DNA of 14,133 nucleotides from Clostridiaceae bacterium (GTDB taxonomy: Bacteria; Bacillota; Clostridia; Oscillospirales; QAMX01). The stretch covers positions 1 to 14,133 of the forward strand of contig JAEDGJ010000056.1 in the NCBI GenBank assembly GCA_016297585.1, read 5' to 3'. Shown piece after piece: positions 7,070 through 14,133 of the stretch (the first letter of the stretch is position 1; each line of letters opens with the position of its first letter). Below the pieces are notes generated by a model. The model worked only from the letters and a program-made list of their open reading frames with translations. It ran no database searches and was not told the DNA's origin. The translations under genes were made by a program, and so were the position numbers.

Positions 7070-7878
7070 ACGGATTCGACGTCGTCATTTTCGGCGGACA
7101 GAGCAACATGCAGGGGCAGTCGGAGGCGCTGCTGTCCCGGGAGCCCGTGCCGTCCGCGTTTGAGTATAAATTCCTTTCGGACGAGATCGTCCCCCTGCGC
7201 GACCCCGCGGGCGAGGACATCCGCCGCGACGGAACGGCGGGATACCCGTTCCGCGAGGGGACGGAGCAGTCCGCATGGCTTGCCGATCACGCGGCGGGGA
7301 GCGCCTGCTATGGGCATACGAGCCTGATCCCCGCGTTCTGCGCACGATGCGCGGCGCTGACGGGAAGACGGGTGCTCGCCGTGCCGTGCGCGAAGGGCAG
7401 CACCGGGATCGCCGACTGGCTTCCCGGAACGGACGGCTGGCGCATCCTCGCCGGAAAAACCGCGGGCGCGCTGCGGCGTGTGCGGGACATTGGCATGGTT
7501 ACATCCGTCAGCCTGGTCTGGCTGCAGGGAGAGAGCGACGCGATTGCGGGACGGTCAAAGGCGTACTATAAGGAGAAGCTTCGGTCTCTTGCCGATGCAC
7601 TGGCGCGGGATGCCGGGGTCGAACGCGTCGGCATCATCCGCGTCGGGCATTTCACGCACGACGCGCGCGACGGGGAGATCATCGAGGCGCAGCGGGAGCT
7701 CTGCCGCGAAGACGCGCGGTTTTGGCTGCTCACGGAGCTTGCCGACATGCTCGAGGCGTCTCCCGGGTACATGAATCCGCACGTCGAAGGGCATTTCGGC
7801 GCGCGGGGACTGACGCTGCTGGGAAAAGCCGCCGGGGAAGCGCTCGCCCGGGTGCTTCCCGGACGGGAAACCGTATAA
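7066..7878 (+). CDS. SGNH-type esterase, sialate O-acetylesterase / CE6-like (SASA domain)
   Basis: A 270-residue protein whose ATG overlaps the dehydrogenase stop in an ATGA arrangement, so it is the last gene of the operon. It starts directly with the catalytic block GGQSNMQGQ (nucleophile S13) and carries WLQGESDA at 152-159; both blocks mark the SASA/acetylxylan-esterase (CE6) family. There is no signal peptide, so it acts in the cytoplasm. The probable catalytic histidine is H243 in VEGHFGARGLTLLG. Family members usually have Asp three residues before this His (DxxH); here that position is Val and a Glu (E241) sits two before it, so the acid of the triad is unusual. Members remove O-acetyl groups from sialic acids or xylo-oligosaccharides. 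Here it may deacylate a sugar-like substrate for the radical enzyme (inference). Confidence 0.88.
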   Translation: MNGFDVVIFGGQSNMQGQSEALLSREPVPSAFEYKFLSDEIVPLRDPAGEDIRRDGTAGYPFREGTEQSAWLADHAAGSACYGHTSLIPAFCARCAALTGRRVLAVPCAKGSTGIADWLPGTDGWRILAGKTAGALRRVRDIGMVTSVSLVWLQGESDAIAGRSKAYYKEKLRSLADALARDAGVERVGIIRVGHFTHDARDGEIIEAQRELCREDARFWLLTELADMLEASPGYMNPHVEGHFGARGLTLLGKAAGEALARVLPGRETV

Positions 7879-7882
7879 AAAA

Positions 7883-7917
7883 CGCGGACATCGGGGAAAA
7901 ACTCTCCGGTGTCCGCG
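7883..7917. terminator. Bidirectional terminator between convergent operons
   Basis: CGCGGACATCGG (7883 onward) pairs with CCGGTGTCCGCG (ending 7917), a 12-pair stem with one wobble. On the plus strand it is followed by TTTT (7919-7922). On the minus strand the A run at 7877-7882 supplies six Ts. It therefore ends both the radical-enzyme operon and the sialidase operon. The A run begins within the esterase stop codon. Confidence 0.9.
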
Positions 7918-7930
7918 CTTTTATCATCAT

Positions 7931-8977
7931 TCAGCAGTCTTCGAGCCGTCCTTTTGCCAATACCAGCTCCCGGGTGCACCGTGTTTCTTTGTCCCATCTC
8001 TCATAGAACACATACACGGCATCTCCCACGGCAGCCACATCCGCATAGCCGCCGACCGGATCGACTTCCCAGACCGTTTCCCAGTTTTCCCCTGCGTCCC
8101 GTGACCATTTCACGGTCACCCGGACGCGCGCCTCTTCGGAATCGCAGTTTGCGAAAAGGACACCGCCGGTACAGGCGGCCGACCCGCCGAAGCAGTGCGG
8201 GTCGCGGAGCGCGTCCGACGTCCGGATCCGTTCCAGAGTCTCCCCGCCGTCGGAGGACAGGCCGAGCATACGGCGCATATCTGTATTCTGGTTCCGGAAA
8301 TTGAACAGCAGCCTGCCGTCCGCAAGGCTCGCGATGCTCGTTTCGTTCGGATTCCGCCCGCAGTCCGTCAGCGCCCCGGCATGCCAGGATGCGCCGTGGT
8401 CATCGCTGTATACACACCCCGCGGCACTGGGCCAATGCTTCCGAAGCATCCGGTTTGGCCCGTAGGTCTCGCCGTTTGCCAGCCAGACCGGTGCGACCAA
8501 TCTGCCGTTTGCCATCCGAACCCCATGTCCCGGCCCGGTCGCGCTGACATTCCAGTCAAAGGGGAATTCGCGGTACCCTTCCGTGATTTCTCTGGGCGCC
8601 GTCCAGGTCTTGCCTCCGTCCTCGCTGGTTGTGATGAATACCGTTTCATAATTTCTGTGATAGATCAGATGCGTTCTTTCGCCGTCCGGGATCAGCACCG
8701 GATTGTTGTAGGTGCGAAGGCTTCCATCCTTCGGCAGCGCGGATTCACCGATGCGCAGGCACTCCGTTTGTGTGCCGTCCGTTTCCAGGCGGAATACCAG
8801 AATATCAATATCGCCCCAGTCGCCAAGGTTGTCGTCGCCCTCTCCGCTGCGCGCTTCACAGGTCAGAAGCAGCGCGTCCCGTACCGGCAGGATGCCCGGG
8901 ATCCGGTATTCGCGATACCCGCCGGTGTGGTGCCGGACGATGCTCCGTTCTTCCTCAAAAACGACCTTTTTCATCAT
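7931..8977 (-). CDS. GH33-like exo-alpha-sialidase, cytoplasmic
   Basis: A 348-residue six-bladed-propeller sialidase. It has the RIP motif (R25-I-P), EAR with R43, a candidate acid/base Asp at D48/D49, the glutamate E212 (NPNETS), a second triad arginine R228 (FNFRNQ), a third around R284-R286, and the probable nucleophile tyrosine Y311 (GGYADV). Asp-box repeats appear as SEDGGKTW (118-125), SDDHGASW (191-198), SSDGGETL and SRDAGENW. The catalytic set looks intact. No signal peptide or anchor is seen, so it would act on imported sialosides and not on the cell surface. The start is one of two adjacent ATGs after AGGAGGG. It lies 49 bases downstream of the GH36 gene and probably shares its transcript. 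By eye the base composition is less GC-rich than in its neighbours, which may mean separate acquisition. A non-sialidase BNR-repeat glycosidase remains possible. Confidence 0.88.
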   Translation of the reverse strand: MMKKVVFEEERSIVRHHTGGYREYRIPGILPVRDALLLTCEARSGEGDDNLGDWGDIDILVFRLETDGTQTECLRIGESALPKDGSLRTYNNPVLIPDGERTHLIYHRNYETVFITTSEDGGKTWTAPREITEGYREFPFDWNVSATGPGHGVRMANGRLVAPVWLANGETYGPNRMLRKHWPSAAGCVYSDDHGASWHAGALTDCGRNPNETSIASLADGRLLFNFRNQNTDMRRMLGLSSDGGETLERIRTSDALRDPHCFGGSAACTGGVLFANCDSEEARVRVTVKWSRDAGENWETVWEVDPVGGYADVAAVGDAVYVFYERWDKETRCTRELVLAKGRLEDC

Positions 8978-9026
8978 TTTTCCCTCCTTTTTTCAAAGGA
9001 AAGCTGCCGTCCGGCATATGGGACGG

Positions 9027-10946
9027 TTATTTTTCAAGGCGTATCATGCGCGCGGAATACGCCTTCGGAAGCTTTACCGTAAGCACGCCGTCTTCGAGGG
9101 CAAAATCGCTCTTTTCCGGATACCACGCCGAGGCGCTGGAAAAGCCGTACCGGCTGACGTCGATCTTCGCCGTATCCGTCTCCGCGCCGATTCGCCATAC
9201 CGCAAGATACGCTTTTGACCCGTCTGCGGTCATCAGTCCGGCCGAAGCGATGCGGCGGCTTCCGATGAGGAAAGTCCCGTCCGGGAAAATGGGATACGAC
9301 TGTACGATGTCGCCGCGCATCCGTTTGTAGGCGGCAATGCCCTCTTTGATCAGCGAAAGATTGTAGCCGTCCGCCCAGTCTATGTGACCGGACTGGTACA
9401 GTACGCCGCACATGCCGTTTACCATGTTGAAGATCGTCTCCTCGCCGTCGGCAAACCGGGCGCGGAATCCGTCCGGAGCGATCTCCGCGGCGCGTTCATG
9501 ATGGAGAAGCGCGTATGGGTAGGACCAGATCCCGGCCTTTTCGGGGGGATGATGCGGCATGGAGCCTGTCAGGATGGAGGGATAGTTGTAATACAGCTCC
9601 TGATCGCTGGTGCTTTGCAGATGAAAATGGCGAAGGGTGCCGTTGTCCGCCCGGCAGGCGCCGCTTCCGCAGTTTTCCATGATGAGATCGGGGTGTTTTT
9701 GCCGGACGGAGTCGATAAAGTCCGAGAAGGCCTCGTAGTTGCGGATCAGCCCTTCCGCCGGAGAGACGCCGCCGTTGTCGCAGCCGATGCCGGTGCTCTG
9801 GTTATAGTCGTTTTTGATGTAGCGCACGCCCATCGCGTAAAGCGCGTCGATGCGTCCCGCGAGATGCTCCCGGACCTTTTGGCTGCGGAAGTTGAAGAAA
9901 TAGCGCGGAATGGGCGCTCCGTAGCGCCGAAGCAGGCAGTCGTCGCCGAGCTTTGCGGCGGCGGCATCGGGATGGACGGTGTCCAGTTCGAACCATACGC
10001 CGGGCTTTAGGCCTTTCTTTCGCATATAGTCGAAGATCTTCTGCAGCCCGCCCTCTCCGAAGCGTTCATTCGCGACGATCCAGTCTCCGGCGGCGCCGAA
10101 TCTTCCGCTTGCGTTTTTGTGCCATCCCGCGTCGATGCAGAAGTATTCGCAGCCGACCTCCGCCGCCCTGTCGATCAGCGGGAGCAGCTTTTCATCGGAG
10201 GGATTCCCCCAAAGGCAGTTCATGTAATCGTTGAACACGACGGGAATGACGCCGCCCGCGAAGGCGGTTTTCGATACCGCGCGCTTATAGGCGATCAGCT
10301 CGCGCACCGCCGCCTCAAAGCCGCCCGATACCGCGCCGTAAACCGCCGGCTGCGCGGTATAGCGCTCTCCCGGCGCGAGCGTCAGCGTCCAGCCGCCGTT
10401 TTCTTCGTCGGACGAGCTGCCTTCCAGAAAATACGCAGGCTCCTGTTCGCCGCGGAAAACGGAGTGGACGAGTCTCCAGTTGTGCGCGCCTTCGAGCTCC
10501 ATATAGTAGGTCACGCCGTCGGCGAGTACCATCGTCAGGGGGTAAAATTCCCCGGTCGACCAGCTCCCCACCGAGTCGATCCGGAAGGTTTCGCGCTCCC
10601 AGGAGTGCTCCGACGCGGGAACCAGTCCGCACTGCTCCGGCGTGAAGAACTGCCACTGCCCTTCTGCCACCCAGCGGCTGCGGTCGACGCCGATACGACC
10701 CCTTGCCGTGCGGATCCTTGCGGAGGAAAAGCCGCTCAGAAGCACATCCTGCGAGCCGGTATTTGTGATCGTGTTGATCTGCCGGACGGCGCCGGTGTTT
10801 TCAAATGTGCGGCGCTCGACCGTGACGCGGAGCCCCGCGGCTTCACACTCGTAGCAATCCGGCGAAACCTGCGTCCAGGCTTCGTCCCCGAGAGCCGCGG
10901 CGTTTACTTTGACGGTGAACGGAATTGTGGCGGAAATCATGGGCAT
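9027..10946 (-). CDS. GH36 alpha-galactosidase-like glycoside hydrolase
   Basis: A 639-residue protein with the GH36 plan: an N-terminal beta-sandwich (to about residue 240), a TIM barrel starting near PVVFNDYMNCLWG, and a C-terminal beta domain. The nucleophile is D380 in IKNDYNQS and the acid/base is D448 in STSDQE; the spacing fits the family. Other substrate-pocket motifs are FCIDAGWH, PGVWFELD and ENCGSGACRADNG. The family hydrolyses terminal alpha-galactosides, and some members take alpha-N-acetylgalactosaminides such as blood-group A antigens; the sequence alone does not decide between them. There is no signal peptide, so it is cytoplasmic. The start at 10946 has GGGAG seven bases upstream; a second ATG two codons later is possible. 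The upstream 100 bases show no convincing promoter, so transcription may partly come from the genes before it. Confidence 0.92.
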   Translation of the reverse strand: MPMISATIPFTVKVNAAALGDEAWTQVSPDCYECEAAGLRVTVERRTFENTGAVRQINTITNTGSQDVLLSGFSSARIRTARGRIGVDRSRWVAEGQWQFFTPEQCGLVPASEHSWERETFRIDSVGSWSTGEFYPLTMVLADGVTYYMELEGAHNWRLVHSVFRGEQEPAYFLEGSSSDEENGGWTLTLAPGERYTAQPAVYGAVSGGFEAAVRELIAYKRAVSKTAFAGGVIPVVFNDYMNCLWGNPSDEKLLPLIDRAAEVGCEYFCIDAGWHKNASGRFGAAGDWIVANERFGEGGLQKIFDYMRKKGLKPGVWFELDTVHPDAAAAKLGDDCLLRRYGAPIPRYFFNFRSQKVREHLAGRIDALYAMGVRYIKNDYNQSTGIGCDNGGVSPAEGLIRNYEAFSDFIDSVRQKHPDLIMENCGSGACRADNGTLRHFHLQSTSDQELYYNYPSILTGSMPHHPPEKAGIWSYPYALLHHERAAEIAPDGFRARFADGEETIFNMVNGMCGVLYQSGHIDWADGYNLSLIKEGIAAYKRMRGDIVQSYPIFPDGTFLIGSRRIASAGLMTADGSKAYLAVWRIGAETDTAKIDVSRYGFSSASAWYPEKSDFALEDGVLTVKLPKAYSARMIRLEK

Positions 10947-11046
10947 ACCTGTACTCCCTTCGCGTAGATGGTGGATGGAACGGATTCCGGCTCCCCGGAA
11001 GCGGTCGGCATTCGCCGCGGCGCGTTTTTCCCGGCGGGAACCGCGC
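10947..11046. other. Intergenic gap between the ABC-F and GH36 genes
   Basis: One hundred bases, very GC-rich. On the minus strand a small hairpin (TTCCC-GCC-GGGAA) follows the ABC-F stop but has no T run, so it is not a convincing terminator. No recognisable -35/-10 pair was found for the GH36 gene. The only clear element is the GGGAG ribosome binding site at 10954-10958. Confidence 0.5.
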
Positions 11047-12831
11047 TTACTGCCCGCGCGACGCTTCGATCTGTTCGACGAGCTCGGTCAGATAGACCCA
11101 GCGCTCCGTTTTTTCGTCGAGCCGCGTGCGCAGTCCGTCGAGCTTTTCCGTCAGCTCCATTAAGCGGACGTAGTCGCTCGCGGCTTCCTCGAGAGAAGCG
11201 GAAACGGCGGCGATCTCGGACTCGAGAGCGGCGATATCCGAGTCGATCGTCTCGTATTCGCGCTGCTCCTTATAGGAGAGGCGCGGCGCTTTGGCGGAGG
11301 GCTCGCGGGAGGCGGGCTTGGCGGCGGCGCGTGACTTTTCTTCCGGCGCGGGGACAGGCCGGCGCTCGAGATAGTCGGCGTAGTTGCCGGCGGAGCAGTC
11401 GACCGAGCCGTCGCCGCGCACGTCGAAGATCGAGGTCGCGAGCTTGTCGAGAAAATAGCGGTCGTGCGACACGGCGATGACCGCGCCGGGGAAGGTCTGG
11501 AGGTAGTCCTCGAGGATGCCGAGCGTTTCGATGTCGAGATCGTTGGTCGGCTCGTCGAGAAGCAGGATGTTCGGCGCGGCGATGAGGATGCTCAAAAGAT
11601 AGAGACGCCGCCGTTCGCCGCCGCTTAAGCGCGCGATGGGCATATACTGAAGCTCGGGCGAAAACAGGAAGCGCTCGAGAAGCTGGGACGCGGAGAAGGT
11701 GCCCTCGTCGGTCCTGACCGTGGACGCGATGCCGGCGATGAAGTCGTATACGCGCGCGGCGCCGTCCAGTTCGCGCCCCTCCTGCGTAAAATAGCCGATG
11801 CGCACGGTCTCGCCGGTGACGACGGAGCCGGAATCCGGGGCCAGTCTGCCCGCGATCAGGTTCAGGAGCGTCGACTTTCCCGCGCCGTTGCGTCCGACGA
11901 TGCCGATGCGGTCGTCGCGCTTGACGTTGTAGGAAAAATGCGAGAGCACCGGGCGGCCGCCGAAGGACTTCGAGACGTCGGAGAGCTCGACGAGCTTCTT
12001 GCCGAGCCGGGAGGAGACCGCCGTGAAGCGGACGGCGGCGTCGGCGGGCGGCGCGTCCTGCTCGGCGAGCGCGTAGTAGCGCTCGATGCGGTCGCGGCTC
12101 TTTGTGCCCCTCGCGCGCACGCCGCGGTGGATCCACTCCGCCTCGCGCCGCAGGAAAGCCTGCCGTTTGCGCTCGCTCGCCGCCGCCATGTCGCAGCGTT
12201 CCGCGCGCAGCTCGAGATAGCGGGAGTAGTTGGCTTCGTAAAAGTAGAGCCTGCCGTGGGACAGCTCGGCGATGCGGGTGACGACGCGCTCGAGAAAGTA
12301 GCGGTCGTGCGTGACCATGATGAGTCCGCCGGTAAAGCGCGTCAGCCGGTCCTCGAGCCACTGCACCATGTCGTGATCGAGGTGGTTCGTCGGCTCGTCG
12401 AGGATGAGGATGTCCGCGGGCTGGATCAGCGCCGCGGCGAGCGCGGCACGCTTGCGCTGTCCGCCGGAGAGCGTGCCGATTTTCACGCCGGAATCCGCGA
12501 TGCCGAGGCGGGAGAGCATCGTTTTGACCTCGTAGTCGTGGATCTCGCGGAAGGCGGGGTCAAAGCCGGAGAAAACCTGCTCGAGCACGGTGTATTCGTC
12601 GTGCATCTCCGGGTTCTGCGGCAGATAGGCGATGCGCGTGCCCCGTCCGACGGTGACGGCGCCGGTATCCGGTGTCTCAACACCGGCGAGGATCTTCAGG
12701 AGCGTCGATTTCCCCGTGCCGTTGACGCCGATCACGCCGATGCGCTCGCGCTCGTTTAAGTAGAGCGACACGTCGTCGAACAGCGGACGGGTCGCGTAGT
12801 TTTTGGAAAGATGTTCTGCGGAAAGGAGCAT
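11047..12831 (-). CDS. uup: ABC-F family ATPase, Uup type
   Basis: A 594-residue soluble protein with two ABC ATPase domains and no membrane segment. Domain 1 has Walker A GVNGTGKST (35-43), signature LSGGQ, and Walker B LILDEPTNHLD. Domain 2 has Walker A GRNGAGKST, signature LSGGE, and LLLDEPTNDLD. The linker contains LRREAEWIHRGVRARGTKSRDRIERY-like residues, a hallmark of Uup. The C-terminal roughly 80 residues are a predicted coiled coil (KEQREYETIDSDI onward), also typical of Uup and lacking in most antibiotic-resistance ABC-Fs. Uup-type proteins bind DNA or ribosomes and influence transposon excision and translation; a transport role is not expected. The start at 12831 has AGAGG upstream. 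It lies 42 bases after the aldo/keto reductase gene and is probably co-transcribed with it. It is likely a housekeeping gene unrelated to the radical-enzyme operon. Confidence 0.94.
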   Translation of the reverse strand: MLLSAEHLSKNYATRPLFDDVSLYLNERERIGVIGVNGTGKSTLLKILAGVETPDTGAVTVGRGTRIAYLPQNPEMHDEYTVLEQVFSGFDPAFREIHDYEVKTMLSRLGIADSGVKIGTLSGGQRKRAALAAALIQPADILILDEPTNHLDHDMVQWLEDRLTRFTGGLIMVTHDRYFLERVVTRIAELSHGRLYFYEANYSRYLELRAERCDMAAASERKRQAFLRREAEWIHRGVRARGTKSRDRIERYYALAEQDAPPADAAVRFTAVSSRLGKKLVELSDVSKSFGGRPVLSHFSYNVKRDDRIGIVGRNGAGKSTLLNLIAGRLAPDSGSVVTGETVRIGYFTQEGRELDGAARVYDFIAGIASTVRTDEGTFSASQLLERFLFSPELQYMPIARLSGGERRRLYLLSILIAAPNILLLDEPTNDLDIETLGILEDYLQTFPGAVIAVSHDRYFLDKLATSIFDVRGDGSVDCSAGNYADYLERRPVPAPEEKSRAAAKPASREPSAKAPRLSYKEQREYETIDSDIAALESEIAAVSASLEEAASDYVRLMELTEKLDGLRTRLDEKTERWVYLTELVEQIEASRGQ

Positions 12832-12873
12832 ATGGTGCCTCTTATCGTTAAAAAGTAGGAAAAAATGCCTGCG

Positions 12874-13788
12874 TTACGGCAGCGTCTTGCCCGAGGCGCG
12901 GTACAGCCCGTACCATTCCTCGCGGGAGAGGACGACGTCCGACGCGCGGCAGATCTCCGCGACGCGGTCGGGATTCGTCGTGCCGATGACCGGCTGCATC
13001 TTCGCCGGATGGCGGAGGATCCACGCGATCGCAAGCCCCGTGGGGGTGATGCCGTGCGCGTCGGCGATGCGCTCGAGCGCGTCGTTGAGGGTGGCATAGG
13101 CGGGATCGCCGATGAAGGGGCCCTCGAAGAAGCCGTGCTGGAAGGGCGACCACGGCTGGACGGTGATGCCGCGCAGGCGGCAGTAGTCGAGCACGCTCCC
13201 GTCGCGGTTGACGGCGGCGGCGTCCTCCATGTTGACGTGGAGCCCCGCGTCGAGCATCGTCGTGTTGGTCATACTGAACTGGAGCTGGTTGACGCAGAGC
13301 CGGTTTGCGCCGAGCGCGCGGGATAGAAGCTCCATCTGCATCGGATTGTGGTTCGACACGCCGAAATGCCGCACCTTTCCCGCCTTTTTGAGCGTTTCGA
13401 AGGCGTCCGCGACCTCTTCCGGTTCGCAGAGCGCGTCGGGACGGTGCAGCAGCAGGAAGTCGAGATAGTCCGTTTTCAGAAGCTGCAGGCTGCGGTCGGC
13501 GCAGGAGAGGATGTGCGCGCGGGAGAAGTCGTACATGCCCTTCCGGATGCCGCATTTCGTCTGGATCAGCATCTGTCCGCGCAGCGAGGGGTTTTCGTGC
13601 AGAAACTCGCCGAAGCGTTCCTCACACGCGCCGCCGCCGTAGATGTCGGCGTGGTCGAAGAAATTGATGCCGCCCTCGAGATCCGTGCGCACGAGGCGGT
13701 CGAGCTGCGCGGCGGTCAGCGAGGCGATCCGCATGCAGCCCTGCGCGACGCGGGACGCGCGGACGCCGTCGATCGTTGTATATTGCAT
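12874..13788 (-). CDS. Aldo/keto reductase (YdhF-like)
   Basis: A 304-residue aldo/keto reductase with a full catalytic tetrad: D45 and Y50 (FFDHADIYG), K78 (IQTKCG) and H115 (LLLHRPD). Later family blocks are VRHFGVSNHNPMQ and the phosphate-binding PVIGTTNPDRV near the C-terminus, pointing to NADPH use. The length and motifs match the E. coli YdhF group, whose physiological substrates are poorly known. Two adjacent ATGs follow GGAGG (13796-13800). The one at 13788 is chosen because its spacing of seven bases is better than the four bases to 13791. A longer frame reaching 13893 crosses the promoter and is not used. The gene is transcribed from its own promoter, probably together with the ABC-F gene. 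Confidence 0.93.
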   Translation of the reverse strand: MQYTTIDGVRASRVAQGCMRIASLTAAQLDRLVRTDLEGGINFFDHADIYGGGACEERFGEFLHENPSLRGQMLIQTKCGIRKGMYDFSRAHILSCADRSLQLLKTDYLDFLLLHRPDALCEPEEVADAFETLKKAGKVRHFGVSNHNPMQMELLSRALGANRLCVNQLQFSMTNTTMLDAGLHVNMEDAAAVNRDGSVLDYCRLRGITVQPWSPFQHGFFEGPFIGDPAYATLNDALERIADAHGITPTGLAIAWILRHPAKMQPVIGTTNPDRVAEICRASDVVLSREEWYGLYRASGKTLP

Positions 13789-13816
13789 CATGCATCCTCC
13801 TTTTTGATATTGTACC

Positions 13817-13845
13817 ATTGTAGCACAGTCCGCGGCCGAATGCAA
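13817..13845 (-). promoter_or_regulatory. Promoter for the aldo/keto reductase gene
   Basis: On the minus strand TTGCAT (13840-13845) and TACAAT (13817-13822) are 17 bases apart. The -10 box is good and the -35 box weak (only TTG matches). A second TACAAT at 13809-13814 lies closer to the gene but lacks a partner -35 box. Confidence 0.65.
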
Positions 13846-13856
13846 CAAAAAAGAGG

Positions 13857-13885
13857 TTGCCGGCGGACAAAAAAGGGGGTATAAT
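13857..13885 (+). promoter_or_regulatory. Promoter for the gene starting at 13921
   Basis: TTGCCG (13857-13862) and a perfect TATAAT (13880-13885) are separated by 17 bases, 35 bases upstream of the start codon. With the reductase promoter it forms a compact divergent promoter region. Confidence 0.8.
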
Positions 13886-13920
13886 GAAAGCACAGACCGA
13901 TTAAAAAGGAGGATTTGCCG

Positions 13921-14133
13921 ATGCTCTGCGCTGAAGACATCCGCTCGCTTGCCTACGGGCTTCCGGAAGGCATCCGGAGCCTGCGGGAGGCGGGATACAT
14001 CGACCGCGAGCTCGCGGCGATCGACGACCTGCTGGGACGGGATATCCCGCAGGCGCTCCGCACGCGGCTGACGCTGGAGCGTGAGATCGCCCTGCGCCTG
14101 ACGCGGGATTATACGACCTCGTACGAGGCGCTG
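13921..14133 (+). CDS. Start of an unrecognised gene (3' end outside window)
   Basis: An ATG with AAGGAGG at 13906-13912 (eight-base spacing) and a clear promoter opens a frame that runs to the window edge without a stop; 71 residues are visible. They start MLCAEDIRSLAYGLPEG and include many Arg, Glu and Leu residues (LGRDIPQALRTRLTLERE), predicting a soluble, mostly helical N-terminal region. The pattern 'LTLEREIALRLTRDYTTS' reminds me of the N-terminal region of some clostridial transglutaminase-like domain proteins, but this is recollection and too short to assign. No signal peptide or membrane helix is seen in the visible part. Confidence 0.75.
   Translation, partial: MLCAEDIRSLAYGLPEGIRSLREAGYIDRELAAIDDLLGRDIPQALRTRLTLEREIALRLTRDYTTSYEAL

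Noticed and set aside
3040..7878. Bacterial microcompartment locus
   Set aside because: No shell protein genes are in the window, and the radical enzyme has a shortened N-terminus without a targeting extension.
11047..12831. Antibiotic-resistance ABC-F or an ABC transporter
   Set aside because: There are no membrane segments. The linker and C-terminal coiled coil match Uup, a housekeeping ABC-F, and no neighbouring resistance or transport gene is present.
12838..12876. Terminator between the aldo/keto reductase and ABC-F genes
   Set aside because: On the minus strand there are T runs, but the preceding hairpin has only about four base pairs (TGCC/GGCA), too weak to call.

Overview
The window looks like a piece of chromosome from a strictly anaerobic, GC-rich Firmicute, most likely a gut member of the Clostridia. 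Three things point there: an oxygen-sensitive glycyl radical enzyme with its activase, strong AGGAGG-type ribosome binding sites with classic TTGACA/TATAAT-like promoters inside otherwise GC-rich DNA, and a membrane-anchored AraC-type regulator of the kind common in Clostridia and Paenibacilli. This placement is inference; no rRNA or other phylogenetic marker is present. Genes are dense, and no gene-free stretch exceeds about 130 bases. No tRNA, rRNA, CRISPR array, insertion sequence or prophage gene was seen.

Layout. (1) 2-2047 (+): the 3' part of a membrane-bound sensor/AraC regulator, closed by a strong terminator. (2) 2109-2909 (-): a soluble cupin-AraC regulator, divergent from the next operon across a compact two-promoter region. 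(3) 3040-7878 (+): a tightly packed four-gene operon with an 8-base overlap, a 9-base gap and a 4-base overlap. It encodes a short glycyl radical enzyme, a radical-SAM activase without the usual ferredoxin-like insert, a zinc alcohol dehydrogenase and an SGNH/SASA-type esterase. (4) 7883-7917: a bidirectional terminator. (5) 7931-10946 (-): a GH33-like sialidase and a GH36 alpha-galactosidase-like enzyme, both without signal peptides. (6) 11047-13788 (-): a Uup-type ABC-F ATPase and an aldo/keto reductase. (7) 13921 to the window end (+): the start of an unrecognised gene, divergent from the reductase, each with its own promoter.

How it may work together (inference). The AraC protein at 2109-2909 probably senses a small carbohydrate-like inducer and controls the radical-enzyme operon. 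The esterase could deacylate an imported glycan-derived molecule. The radical enzyme has the Cys-x-Glu active site of the dehydratase/lyase/decarboxylase branch and would carry out a C-O, C-N, C-S or C-C cleavage, and the alcohol dehydrogenase would process the carbonyl or alcohol product. The opposing sialidase/alpha-galactosidase pair suggests that host or dietary glycan pieces are broken down inside the same cell. The glycyl radical enzyme has a truncated N-terminus, a cysteine-rich active-site loop, a cluster-poor activase and an esterase partner. It matches no characterised subfamily that I can name with confidence and is the best candidate here for an undescribed pathway.
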